Below are positions 42,569-50,842 of a stretch of DNA of 64,000 nucleotides, piece after piece. Every line of letters begins with the position of its first letter. Within the stretch, counting starts at the first letter, position 1. Under the pieces are notes generated by a model. The model was not told the origin of the DNA. It did not search any database and saw only the letters and a program-made list of their open reading frames with translations. The translations under genes were made by a program, and so were the position numbers. Where the stretch lies: the NCBI RefSeq assembly GCF_018882365.1, contig NZ_JACVOP010000002.1:1-64000 (forward strand). Direction: 5' to 3'. This DNA comes from Polynucleobacter sp. 71A-WALBACH. GTDB lineage: Bacteria; Pseudomonadota; Gammaproteobacteria; Burkholderiales; Burkholderiaceae.

Positions 42569-43531
42569 TTAAGATTTAACTAATAAGGTTTGAAGCAGTT
42601 TTTGAATAGATTTTTTCTCTAATTCTGCCTTAGTGATTTTCTGTCGCCCAGCAATCGCCTTACACAATTTTTGATAGAAGGCTGGATCGGACTCAGCTTT
42701 ATTGAGTAGCTTGCTTAAAGCAACTTTATCTCCTACCGGATAGTAAGCAGGGTAGGAGTCTCCTAATAAGCCTCGATTGCCTGGAATGTCTGAAGCAATC
42801 ACGGGGATGCCAATAGCGATGGCTTCAGAAACTACGTGAGCACCACCTTCCATAATGCTCGAGATGATCATGACATGAGACCGAGAGAGCCACTGTAGTG
42901 TTTTAGAGTGGCTCAGTTGTCCTAACCACCGATAACGCATCACATTTTTTTCAAAAGAGATTGCCTGTTTTTTCAAACCTGGACTCATCGCCTTACCGAG
43001 TTGGACCAGTTGGATCTTGCTGTTTGAGGGTAACAAAGGCATACATTGCGCCGCACAAAAAGGGTCTTTTTCTATTCGCAGATGGCCGATGATGCTGGCT
43101 AAAAAATGACGTTTTGGTGGCGTTTTTCTAGTGATACTTTTTACTGACTGGTAAATTACCTGGACTTTAGGATGAAATTTCTGGGGCAAGGATTGAATAG
43201 CGTCTGGCTGAAGAAGCACGATTGCATCAGCCATCTCCATTGACTTGATAACCTTCGGTGAGTTTTTGAGGTCTCGGTAGATATCTGTTCCAGTCATGAT
43301 TAAAGCAACTGGATTATTGGGATAGGCTTTTTTAAACCTTTGAATGGAGTCATGGCTTCGAAGTCCATGGAGTGCAATCAGAACATCACATGACTTTCCA
43401 GACCATTGCTCAGTAACGGTACTTTGGTAATGTAAGCGTGACAAAAATTGATGCCACCGTAAGGCGGTAATACGGTTTCCGTGAAGAGTGCCAGCAGGTG
43501 CAGGCGTTACGATTTCGATACGCAGTTTCAA
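42569..43531 (-). CDS. senB: Selenosugar synthase SenB (TIGR04348-type glycosyltransferase)
   Basis: This 320-residue GT-B glycosyltransferase begins MKLRIEIVTPAPAGTLHGNR from a TTG start. It has ALRWHQFLSRL, CDVLIALHGLRSHDSIQRFK (about 49-68), ALIMTGTDIYRDL and the C-terminal nucleotide-sugar site ISSIMEGGAHVVSEAIAIGI (about 225-244). This layout matches the small SenB family, which uses UDP-GlcNAc and selenophosphate to form a seleno-sugar. It is the only gene of the locus on the minus strand and meets egtD tail to tail, with 5 bases between the stop codons. Confidence 0.85.
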   Translation of the reverse strand: MKLRIEIVTPAPAGTLHGNRITALRWHQFLSRLHYQSTVTEQWSGKSCDVLIALHGLRSHDSIQRFKKAYPNNPVALIMTGTDIYRDLKNSPKVIKSMEMADAIVLLQPDAIQSLPQKFHPKVQVIYQSVKSITRKTPPKRHFLASIIGHLRIEKDPFCAAQCMPLLPSNSKIQLVQLGKAMSPGLKKQAISFEKNVMRYRWLGQLSHSKTLQWLSRSHVMIISSIMEGGAHVVSEAIAIGIPVIASDIPGNRGLLGDSYPAYYPVGDKVALSKLLNKAESDPAFYQKLCKAIAGRQKITKAELEKKSIQKLLQTLLVKS

Positions 43532-43683
43532 GTCAATAATTCCGGGTTAGCTTCGGTTTAAATGTTGTCCTCCAGAGGATTCTAGGTTAGTTAGGAAAGA
43601 TATGTTTAAAGCCCTTGAATTGTCATGATTTAAGCCTGCGGATGTGATAGCCTAAAGATTCGCTAAACCGATTGGAGATATAA

Positions 43684-44103
43684 ATGAAGATGAATCAAGT
43701 TTTTACTAAAGCTGCTTTGGTTTTATGTGTTGGAATCGCCTCATTTGGTGCATATGCACAGTCTATGAAAGTCACTCTTACTGGATCTCAAGAGGTGCCA
43801 CCAGTCATGACCTCTGCATCTGGAGTGGGCGCAATCATGGTTGCACCAGATGGATCTGTATCTGGAACTATCACTACCACTGGTGTGGAAGGCACTATGG
43901 CGCATATCCACGAAGCTCCTATGGGGCAAAATGGCCCGGTAATTGTTCCGTTTAGTAAAACTGCAGACAATGTGTGGTCAGCTCCAGCAGGTGCTAAATT
44001 AACCGAGGCCCAGCTTCAAAGTTTGAAGAGTGGCAATCTCTATCTCAATGTTCATAGCGCTACAAATAAAGCAGGCGAAATCAGGGCTCAGCTTAAGCCA
44101 TAA
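43684..44103 (+). CDS. Exported CHRD-domain protein
   Basis: This 139-residue protein has a signal peptide (cleaved near AYAQ) and one CHRD domain, with LTGSQEVPPVMTSASGVGAI (about 32-51), THAHIHE-like MAHIHEAPMGQNGPV and NLYLNVHSATNKAGEIRAQL at the end. CHRD domains may bind a metal through the histidines, but their role in bacteria is unknown. It is a single gene with its own terminator, divergent from senB. A second ATG lies two codons into the gene. Confidence 0.85.
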   Translation: MKMNQVFTKAALVLCVGIASFGAYAQSMKVTLTGSQEVPPVMTSASGVGAIMVAPDGSVSGTITTTGVEGTMAHIHEAPMGQNGPVIVPFSKTADNVWSAPAGAKLTEAQLQSLKSGNLYLNVHSATNKAGEIRAQLKP

Positions 44104-44145
44104 GAATAAAGTTATATCCCGCCTCTTAAGTCCCAAGGAAATAGC

Positions 44146-44171
44146 AAAAACCACCCTATGGGGTGGTTTTT
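44146..44171 (+). terminator. Intrinsic terminator after the CHRD gene
   Basis: AAAACCACCC and GGGTGGTTTT pair perfectly around TATG, with a closing T; it acts in both directions by sequence. Confidence 0.88.
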
Positions 44172-44179
44172 AACATCTC

Positions 44180-44223
44180 TTAAAGTAACGCTTATTGCTG
44201 TGAAGTCGGTGTGTAAGCAATCC
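44180..44223 (-). repeat. Inverted remnant of the long dispersed repeat
   Basis: On the minus strand this reads GGGATTGCTTACACACCGA, then about ten bases on, GCAATAAGCGTTACTTTAAG. The first part matches CGCTTACACACCGAT of copy B, and the second is the recurring palindrome half. The tRNA part is absent. Its opposite orientation shows that the elements are not all in the same direction. Confidence 0.5.
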
Positions 44224-44322
44224 CTGCGCTGGTCAAATTTTGATATAGACCATGTTCACTGAGGCTTAGTGCTTGTAATATCGTTTTAAACGAAAAAATC
44301 CATAAGATCCTAAAATCTACAG

Positions 44323-44889
44323 ATGAAATGGTTTTTCACAATTGCCTTAGCCTGCTTTATCTCTCCGAGCTTTGCTCAAGAAAATTCCAATCCCTTTGAT
44401 GTTCAAGTAAGCGTGATCCCAATTGAAGGTCGACTTCAAATCCAGGCAAGTTAATCTTTGCCAATGAATATTTGCAGCGCTTATTCATTTATTACAGACT
44501 ATGAGGGCTCAAAAAATATCCCTGGAATAATTGAAGCAAAAGTTATCTCAAGAGTGGGCAATAAGGTACGTGTATACAGAGTGATTGAGGAGAAAATTCT
44601 CTTTTTCCCCATTGAAATGAAATCAACAGTGGAATATACGGAGCTGCCAAATAAATCTTTAATTTTTGAGCAGATCAGTGGTGATGTCAGATCTTACAAG
44701 GGCACCTGGAAATTAGTCGAGGAAAAAGATAAAACAGTCTTTAAGTATGATTCTCAGATAGAGCCTAACTCAATCATTCCCTCAGCCATCATTGAGTATT
44801 TTATAAAAAATAGTATGCGAGGGAGATTTGAATCCATGGCGCAAAGAGCCAGTCAACATAAGTCTATTGAAGCTGTAGCCTGTAAGTAG
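44323..44889 (+). pseudogene. Exported SRPBCC/START-like protein with an in-frame stop
   Basis: From ATG at 44323 the frame codes for a signal peptide (MKWFFTIALACFISPSFAQE) and the first domain strand (FDVQVSVIPIEGRLQIQAS), then hits TAA at 44452-44454. The same frame resumes immediately with SLPMNICSAYSFITDYEGSK and runs to 44889 (about 143 residues) with the SRPBCC blocks VISRVGNKVRVYRVIEEKIL and MKSTVEYTELPNKSLIFEQI. The two parts fit one protein of about 188 residues interrupted by a nonsense codon. The downstream part could restart at TTG 44458 or ATG 44464 but would lose export. Confidence 0.7.
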
Positions 44890-45009
44890 CTATTTCAGTT
44901 TGCGCGAGTATTGGCTTAAGCCGTACTATCACTTTAGGGGATAGTCTTGGGCATTGCTCGATTCTGGCCAGGACAACAAGAAGCGGTAAGATTAATCTGG
45001 ATGGCTTAA

Positions 45010-45504
45010 TTAATCCCTAGTGAGGGCTTCAATGGCTTGGATATTTTTTGGAGAGCCACCAAACGTATTCAGCAATTCATTGCGCTTGCCTATTTCAAAG
45101 TCGCTGAATTCAAATCCTGGGGCTACTGCACAACTTACCAAACAAAAAGATATCACTTCTAATGGTCTTGCGGAAAACCAGGTATTAGCAGGAATAGTGG
45201 CCTGCAAATTTTTGGATGCCAGCCCAAGTTGAATGGTTTGTAGTTGCTTATTCTCATCAAAAAAGTAAATGAGTGCGTCGCAGCCGGCGTGAAAGAACCA
45301 TGTTTCATCAGATTGAATTCGGTGCCAAGATGAAAAATCACTGCCAGCAAGTAGATAGTAAATGCTGGTATATGCACTTTTAAGCGCCGAGCTGTTAACT
45401 ACTTGAATACTTGTTAGTGATCGATGCATTTCTCTATAAAAGCCCCCTTCAGGGTGCGGTTGAAGATGAAGCGCGTCGATAAAAGAGTTCATTTCTTGCA
45501 TCAT
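45010..45504 (-). CDS. DUF985/cupin_5 family protein
   Basis: This 164-residue cupin has the DUF985 pattern: LHLQPHPEGGFYREMHRS (about 12-29), YTSIYYLLAGSDFSSWHRIQ followed by SDETWFFHAGCDALIYFFDE (about 65-84), PANTWFSARPL and FCLVSCAVAPGFEFSDFEIG. The conserved His and Glu suit a metal site. Some relatives are linked to sugar-phosphate or thiol chemistry; the function is unknown. It is a single gene whose downstream neighbour is the broken SRPBCC gene on the other strand. Confidence 0.82.
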   Translation of the reverse strand: MMQEMNSFIDALHLQPHPEGGFYREMHRSLTSIQVVNSSALKSAYTSIYYLLAGSDFSSWHRIQSDETWFFHAGCDALIYFFDENKQLQTIQLGLASKNLQATIPANTWFSARPLEVISFCLVSCAVAPGFEFSDFEIGKRNELLNTFGGSPKNIQAIEALTRD

Positions 45505-45577
45505 TATTTTGCCTTATAGCTTGCTAGTAAACTCTAATTACTAGAACTCTGCTGTATTTTAAAGGGATGAGTTATTT

Positions 45578-45695
45578 CACTAGATATTTGCCTGTGCCTA
45601 TCTAGTGCTTCTGCCCTCTTAATCCTTTGGTCCTAGGTTTAAGTCAGTGGAGGCTCACCAGAAATGAAAATACCAACCTTCGGGTTGGTATTTTT
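45578..45695 (+). repeat. Hairpin - tRNA-Met 3' half - terminator, copy E
   Basis: A perfect 9 bp stem (CACTAGATA at 45578-45586, TATCTAGTG at 45599-45607) precedes a decayed tRNA-Met 3' half: CCTCTTAATCCTTTGGTCCT, then AGGTTTAAGTCAGTGGAGGC and TCACCA ending at 45660. It is followed by GAAATG and the perfect terminator AAAATACCAACC/GGTTGGTATTTT with a TTCG loop (45667-45695). The tRNA end and terminator share GAAA-GAAAATAC-AACCTT-GGG with copy D. Confidence 0.75.
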
Positions 45696-45716
45696 GCCTA
45701 ATGCGTTTTCAAATAA

Positions 45717-46127
45717 TTAGCTTGTTTCACCTACTTTGAAGTTTCCAAGTTTAAGATCGGGGGCATTAATGTGGGTCTTGAAATAATCTTCAGCTGGGGT
45801 GCCGCCTACTTTCACGCAAACTTGTAACCAGCGCCCATTCGCAATCTCCCTCGCTATTTCTTCTAGGCTGTCATGAATCATGGCACCCATAGCGCGAATC
45901 ATTTCAGGTGGTCGTGGATTCATTGTTTGAAGAGTGGCAAATAAAAATATTGCATCTTCATTTTTATCTGACACTTGCCAATCTTCAAGAAGTATCACGC
46001 GGCTTTTAAAGTCATCTAGGCGCCCATAGCCTGCACTGGATAACTTTAAGTGAAGTTTTTTAAAGAGCACTTTCCAGTCAATCTGGTTCTTCAGTGTCGA
46101 TGGAAGTTCTACAGTGATATGTGGCAT
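45717..46127 (-). CDS. 5-carboxymethyl-2-hydroxymuconate isomerase-like protein
   Basis: This 136-residue protein starts MPHITVELPSTL, so the processed N-terminus would be Pro, the catalytic base in tautomerase-fold CHMI enzymes. RPPEMIRAMGAMIHDSLEEI and WLQVCVKV also fit the family. CHMI isomerises a muconate intermediate in homoprotocatechuate breakdown, but no other gene of that pathway is here. It lies 4 bases after the TctC gene on the same strand, so it is cotranscribed and may act on a product of the imported acid. Confidence 0.7.
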   Translation of the reverse strand: MPHITVELPSTLKNQIDWKVLFKKLHLKLSSAGYGRLDDFKSRVILLEDWQVSDKNEDAIFLFATLQTMNPRPPEMIRAMGAMIHDSLEEIAREIANGRWLQVCVKVGGTPAEDYFKTHINAPDLKLGNFKVGETS

Positions 46128-46131
46128 ATGT

Positions 46132-47124
46132 TTAATCTACCGTTGCATTGGATTTACGAGTTGCATCACCCCAAACCTTTGCCTCATTAGCTAAGAATTG
46201 CTTTGCTTCTGCTAAAGACATTGGAGTGGCGACTAAGCCCATTTCCTGCATGCGCGTAATAACATCAGGGCGACGTAGTACGGCATTGATCTCTTTATTG
46301 AGTTTTTCTGCCACTGCTGGAGGCATATTCCCTGGGCCCATAATTCCGTACCATGGCGCCGCAACTAATCCAGTAACTCCTGCTTCACGCAGCGTTGGCG
46401 TATCGGGCAATGCTGTGGATCGACGATCGCCAGTTTGAGCAAGAACACGTAATTTACCATTGCGAATATGCTGCATTAAGGGGCCTGGGTTATCAAACAT
46501 CAGGGGAACTTGGTTGCCAAGCAGGTCGGTGGTTGCTGGCGCAGATCCTTTGTAAGGCACGTGCATTAACTGTACGTTAGTAGACTGCTTAAACATTTCA
46601 CCAATAATGTGTTGTGGCGTTCCATTTCCAGCAGAACCATAGGCGATAGTATTGGGTTTTGCTTTAGCGGCAGAAATTAAGTCTGCTATATTTTTATATG
46701 GCTGGTCTGGATGCACTACAACGACAAATGGCACGCGAGTGATGATCGCTAGAGGTGTTAAATCTTTTGCAGGATCATAACGAAGTTGTGGATAAAGAGC
46801 TTTCCCGACTGAAACTGGTCCAGTTGCACCCAAAAGCAAGGTATAGCCATCAGGTGGGGATAGGGCTACTTGTTCGGTACCAATTGTGCCGCCAGCACCA
46901 ACTTTATTTTCAACAATAACGCTTACTCCAAAACTTTCATTTAACCCCATCGCAATAATGCGGCCAAGGGCATCAGTTACCGCCCCTGCAGAATAAGGGA
47001 CAACAATTTTGATTGGGCCTTTAGGGTAGGGATCTGGCGTTTGCGAGAAAGATAAGCTTGTAATGCACGTTGTAACTATTGCAATTAAAAGTCTGATGAC
47101 GCTTTTGAAAAGATGCCCAGGCAT
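46132..47124 (-). CDS. Bug/TctC-family solute-binding receptor
   Basis: This 330-residue receptor begins at ATG 47124, preceded by GGAG; an open frame continues farther upstream but lacks a good start. It has a signal peptide (MPGHLFKSVIRLLIAIVTTC onward) and the Bug blocks KIVVPYSAGAVTDALGRIIA, VIVENKVGAGGTIGTEQVAL, GNGTPQHIIGEMF and LMHVPYKGSAPATTDLLGNQ. It likely binds a carboxylate in the periplasm. It is cotranscribed with the isomerase-like gene downstream. Confidence 0.87.
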   Translation of the reverse strand: MPGHLFKSVIRLLIAIVTTCITSLSFSQTPDPYPKGPIKIVVPYSAGAVTDALGRIIAMGLNESFGVSVIVENKVGAGGTIGTEQVALSPPDGYTLLLGATGPVSVGKALYPQLRYDPAKDLTPLAIITRVPFVVVVHPDQPYKNIADLISAAKAKPNTIAYGSAGNGTPQHIIGEMFKQSTNVQLMHVPYKGSAPATTDLLGNQVPLMFDNPGPLMQHIRNGKLRVLAQTGDRRSTALPDTPTLREAGVTGLVAAPWYGIMGPGNMPPAVAEKLNKEINAVLRRPDVITRMQEMGLVATPMSLAEAKQFLANEAKVWGDATRKSNATVD

Positions 47125-47241
47125 GTTGTCTCCATATATATTTTTATTAGTGAATGCTTTAATTTGAGGGTACTGACCTTTAGCTTTTTCGTAAAGTATA
47201 TACACCCTTGTTTTAATCAATTTTATTTTGATGTGAAGCGT

Positions 47242-47336
47242 GCTGACCACTCCTATACCCCGGTTTATAGGAGCTATCCTAGGTTTCTGCTCACATAATC
47301 CTTTAGTCTCAGGCTCAAGTCTTGGTGAGCCCGCTA
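47242..47336 (+). repeat. Hairpin - tRNA-Met 3' half, copy F
   Basis: GCTGACC leads into a perfect 8 bp stem (CTCCTATA at 47250-47257, TATAGGAG at 47266-47273). CTGCTCACATAATCCTTTAG and a degraded T-arm and acceptor (CTCAGGCTCAAGTCTTGGTG, then AGCCCGCT) end at 47336. GAAATGG follows, as in copy E. The leader aligns with copy D (CTGACC...CCCC...TTTAT...GG). The stem sequence differs from copies D and E while the position is the same. There is no gene from 47125 to 47450. Confidence 0.65.
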
Positions 47337-47450
47337 GAAATGGTGGAGGCCTTCCTTTTGCTGCTAAGTAGTTTCCATTAATGGGATATCTGTGTTTGTC
47401 CAATATTCTGACTAATAATGTACTTTTAAACCTTTAAGGCGGGGTATCTG

Positions 47451-48659
47451 ATGATTGCAAGATTGATCACAATCGGGATGATAATTTTTTCAGCTGGGGT
47501 AAGTGCCCAACCATCCGATGTAAGTATTGGAGGTGCGAGAGATATTTACGACGGGTCTCTGTATCCCGATAAAGCAGTTCGCACTTATAGTCAAACTGAG
47601 CGTATTTTTCCAACGCGTGTAATTAAGGCTGGCGGAAAGCCATCCCCCCTACTGCAGAGCAATCAACAGTTAACTTCCTTGAAATTTACCTCAGAAGGTA
47701 AAACCTATGATTTGCCAGATTATGTAGCACTGAACCGAATGGTGGGCTTGTTAGTCTTAAAAGACGGAAAAATTGCCTACGAGCATTATGATTTTGGATT
47801 GACTCCAAATACAAAATGGATGTCAATGTCAGTGGCTAAGTCATTTGTTTCGACATTGGTAGGCGCAGCCATTAAAGATGGTTATATCTCAAGTCTAAAT
47901 GATCCGGTTACCAAATACTTGCCACAGCTTTCTGGAAGCGCTTATGAGGGGGTCTCGGTACGAGACCTATTGATGATGGCTTCAGGAGTTAAATGGAATG
48001 AAACCTATACCGATCCATCATCTGATCGCCGCAAGTTATTAGAACTTCAAATTGCCAGCAATAAACAGGGCGCTATTTTTGACGTCATGAAAACACTTTC
48101 CAAGGCATCAGAACCAGGTAAAAACTTCAACTACAGTACAGGTGAAACAGTTTTAATTGGGGAAGTGGTACAGGCCGCTACTAAGATGCCTCTTGCTGAT
48201 TACTTATCCAAAAAAATATGGGTACCGGTTGGTATGCAAGCAAATGGCTTGTGGTGGCTAGATTCTCCTGGTGGTCATGAGGTGGGGGGTAGTGGTATTT
48301 TGGCTGTATTACGAGATTTCGGACGTTTTGGCCAATTCATTTTGGATGGTGCGAAGGTAAATGGGCAGAGCATTGTCCCCGAGGGATGGCTTGCAGAAGC
48401 TGGAAGTGCAAAACCGATTACTGGTGTTACAGGGAAAAATGGCTATGGCTACCAGTGGTGGACGGTCAAGCCTGAAGCTGGAAAAATCCATGAGAGTGTC
48501 TTTATGGGTAGAGGTATCCATGGTCAATACCTTTACATTAATCCTGCTAATAATATTGTGATTGTTGGTTTGGGCGCTCGCTCTAAGCCAGTTGGTAAGC
48601 AGGCGATTGATGATTTAGATTTCCTGGCAGCAGTTGTGGAGAATTTGAAGGCTAATTAG
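47451..48659 (+). CDS. Exported class C beta-lactamase-fold serine hydrolase
   Basis: This 402-residue protein has a signal peptide (cleaved near GVSAQ). The Ser-X-X-Lys motif SVAKS lies in MSMSVAKSFVSTLVGAAIKD (about 124-143), the Tyr motif in FNYSTGETVLIGE (about 224-236), and a late GRGIHGQYLYINP block takes the place of the KTG region. It resembles 6-aminohexanoate-dimer hydrolase and esterase-type members rather than true beta-lactamases. A TctC receptor gene follows after 67 bases. The natural substrate, perhaps an amide or ester, is unknown. Confidence 0.82.
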   Translation: MIARLITIGMIIFSAGVSAQPSDVSIGGARDIYDGSLYPDKAVRTYSQTERIFPTRVIKAGGKPSPLLQSNQQLTSLKFTSEGKTYDLPDYVALNRMVGLLVLKDGKIAYEHYDFGLTPNTKWMSMSVAKSFVSTLVGAAIKDGYISSLNDPVTKYLPQLSGSAYEGVSVRDLLMMASGVKWNETYTDPSSDRRKLLELQIASNKQGAIFDVMKTLSKASEPGKNFNYSTGETVLIGEVVQAATKMPLADYLSKKIWVPVGMQANGLWWLDSPGGHEVGGSGILAVLRDFGRFGQFILDGAKVNGQSIVPEGWLAEAGSAKPITGVTGKNGYGYQWWTVKPEAGKIHESVFMGRGIHGQYLYINPANNIVIVGLGARSKPVGKQAIDDLDFLAAVVENLKAN

Positions 48660-48726
48660 AAGCATGTGAATATGCGCAACTCTATATGCTATTTAGATAC
48701 GAGAATTTTTTAAGAATGGATCAGGT

Positions 48727-49707
48727 ATGAATCTTTTTCGAATGATCGCGCGCACTGCAGCGTTATTGGCAATCGTTTTTTTACTGCCTCTGACCGCCAG
48801 TGCTCAGGCTTGGCCCTCAAAGCAAACGATTAAATTTATAGTTGTATACCCTGCTGGTGGCGCTTCTGATGTAACGGCGAGGTTAATTGCATCGAAACTT
48901 TCCGAGTCTCTTGGCCAAACGGTGATCGTGGAAAACAAGCCTGGAGCAAACGGCATTATTGCGACTGAATATGTTGCCAAGGCCGCCCCAGACGGTTACA
49001 CACTCTTGATGGCAAATTTAGGACCCAATGCAATCAACCCTGTTGTGTATAAAAAGCTTCCGTATGACGCTGTTAAGGATTTCTCCGCTATTACTTTGAC
49101 TACTATCGTGCCGCAGTTTATTGTGGTTTCGCCAACGCAACCGATTAATTCCATTGCGGATCTTATTGCCTACTCAAAAGCCAATCCAGGAAAAGTAACT
49201 TTTGCCTCTGCTGGTAACGGGGCATCAAACCATCTTTCTGGTGAGCTCTTTAATTCAATGGCGGGTATTAAGATGGAGCACGTTCCTTATAAGGGTGATG
49301 CACCCGGTCTTGTGGATGTGATGTCAGGGCAAGTCACTGTTGCCCTCCCGACTGCAATAGCAGCAGCCCCTTATGTGCGCTCAGGACAATTACGAGCACT
49401 AGCTGTGACTAGTAATAAACGCCTGCCATCCTTCCCGGATGTGCCAACTGTTGCTGAAACTTTGCCGGGATTTGAGTCGGTGTCGTGGGGCGGGGTTATG
49501 GCTCCCGCAGGCACTCCTCCCGCAATCATTAATCGCCTAAACACAGAGATTATCAAGATACTGAAGATCCCGGAGGTAGCGGAAAAGCTCAAAGGGTTTG
49601 GTGCCGAGACTGTAGGTTCTACGCCAAAGCAATTTGATACCTATGTCAAATCTGAGATCGCCAAATGGGGAAAAGTAGCTCGAGATAACAACGTAACGCT
49701 AGACTAG
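48727..49707 (+). CDS. Bug/TctC-family solute-binding receptor
   Basis: This 326-residue receptor has a signal peptide (cleaved near TASAQ) and the blocks IKFIVVYPAGGASDVTARLI, VIVENKPGANGIIATEYVAK, GNGASNHLSGELF and MEHVPYKGDAPGLVDVMSGQ. Its neighbours, a serine hydrolase upstream and a TauD-type dioxygenase downstream, suggest a small uptake-and-breakdown set for one organic acid. Confidence 0.88.
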   Translation: MNLFRMIARTAALLAIVFLLPLTASAQAWPSKQTIKFIVVYPAGGASDVTARLIASKLSESLGQTVIVENKPGANGIIATEYVAKAAPDGYTLLMANLGPNAINPVVYKKLPYDAVKDFSAITLTTIVPQFIVVSPTQPINSIADLIAYSKANPGKVTFASAGNGASNHLSGELFNSMAGIKMEHVPYKGDAPGLVDVMSGQVTVALPTAIAAAPYVRSGQLRALAVTSNKRLPSFPDVPTVAETLPGFESVSWGGVMAPAGTPPAIINRLNTEIIKILKIPEVAEKLKGFGAETVGSTPKQFDTYVKSEIAKWGKVARDNNVTLD

Positions 49708-49760
49708 GTTTTACGATATCCCTTACATTAATCTGAATGTGATCAATATCTTATATATTA

Positions 49761-50639
49761 GTGAGACAAAACGTGCCTATTACCTTTAAGAAGTTACACC
49801 CCACCTTTATGGCTGAGGTTAGTGCGATGGATTTACGTGAAGTAAGCGATGAGGCCACGCTTGAGGTACTCCGAAAAGGAATGACGGAATATGGTGTCTT
49901 GGTATTCAAAGGCCAGAATTTCTCGCATCAGGATCAACTTGATTTTGCTCAACGCCTTGACGGTGAGTTGCATTCTAAAACCTCTAATTCAGCTGTTGGA
50001 AAGAATCGATTTGGGAATGATGCATTAACCGATATTTCCAATGTGACCCAAGACGGCGACATTATGGCGGCGAATGATCGACGTCGGATGAATAATATTA
50101 GTAATCGCATTTGGCATACCGATGCGTCATTCGTAGACCCGGCTGGGCGTTATTCAATGCTCTATGCCCGCAATATTCCGCCTGTGCGTGCTGATACTGA
50201 ATTTGCTGATATGCGTGCAGCTTATGACGAATTGGATGAGGAAACTAAAAAAACTATTGCTGATTTACATGTATTTCATTCAATTGTGTATTCACGACAT
50301 ACGATGGGATTTGATTTTGCTGAAGAAGAAAAGGCTAAGCTTCCAGGAGCAACCCAACCATTAGTAAAAATGATTGCAGGTTCTACGCGCAAAGCCCTGT
50401 ATTTGGCTTCTCATGCTGACCATGTAGTGGAGTGGCCGGTACCTGAAGGTCGCTTATTACTCAAGGATTTAATGGAGCATGCAACGCAGCCACAGTTTGT
50501 TCATTATCACGAATGGACTCTAGGAGATCTGGTAATTTGGGATAACCGCACCACTATGCATAGAGCCCGTCCATTTGATGACATAGCTTACAAGAGGGAG
50601 TTAACTCGAGTGACTACTTTGGATATTCCGCGCAACTAG
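49761..50639 (+). CDS. TauD/TfdA-family 2-oxoglutarate/Fe(II) dioxygenase
   Basis: This 292-residue enzyme has the iron facial triad: His119 and Asp121 in NRIWHTDASFVDPAGRYSML, and the distal His267 in DNRTTMHRARPFDD, followed by the 2-oxoglutarate-binding Arg in KRELTRVTTLD. The fold and WPVPEGRLLL block resemble TfdA-like enzymes that cleave aryloxy- or sulfonated acids. The start is GTG at 49761; a GTG four codons later is also possible. The real substrate is not deducible. Confidence 0.87.
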   Translation: MRQNVPITFKKLHPTFMAEVSAMDLREVSDEATLEVLRKGMTEYGVLVFKGQNFSHQDQLDFAQRLDGELHSKTSNSAVGKNRFGNDALTDISNVTQDGDIMAANDRRRMNNISNRIWHTDASFVDPAGRYSMLYARNIPPVRADTEFADMRAAYDELDEETKKTIADLHVFHSIVYSRHTMGFDFAEEEKAKLPGATQPLVKMIAGSTRKALYLASHADHVVEWPVPEGRLLLKDLMEHATQPQFVHYHEWTLGDLVIWDNRTTMHRARPFDDIAYKRELTRVTTLDIPRN

Positions 50640-50659
50640 TTGATCTCTAGAGGATTAGC

Positions 50660-50760
50660 TCCTTTGTTACTGATGCCTCCTCTCATAATCCCTACGCGCG
50701 AGGTTTAGGTCCTCATCAGAACTAGTAGGGTTTTTGACTTTTAAGCGTCACTTGAAGTAT
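50660..50760 (+). repeat. Decayed tRNA-Met relic, copy G, with palindrome remnant
   Basis: TGTTACTGATGCCTCCTCTC and ATAATCCC match the leader and anticodon part of the other copies. GAGGTTTAGGTCCTCATCAG (50700-50719) stands for the T-arm. The acceptor is replaced by CCTCATCAGAACTAGTAGGG, a weak hairpin before TTTTTG. AAGCGTCACTTGAAGTATCC (50743-50762) is a poor copy of the palindrome. Confidence 0.45.
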
Positions 50761-50842
50761 CCATTAATTCATTTTGAGAGGGTTGCCGCTTGTTTTGGAA
50801 AATTGCCTTATGATCGACTTTTAAATCCCACCAAAGAAATTA

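Noticed and set aside
43725..43970. Several short frames on both strands over the CHRD gene
   Set aside because: They are shadows of the CHRD coding sequence, which has a signal peptide and a full domain in its own frame.
47125..47403. N-terminal extension of the TctC gene to 47403
   Set aside because: The extra residues overlap a tRNA-Met relic and hairpin, and the signal peptide begins at ATG 47124, which has a proper ribosome site.
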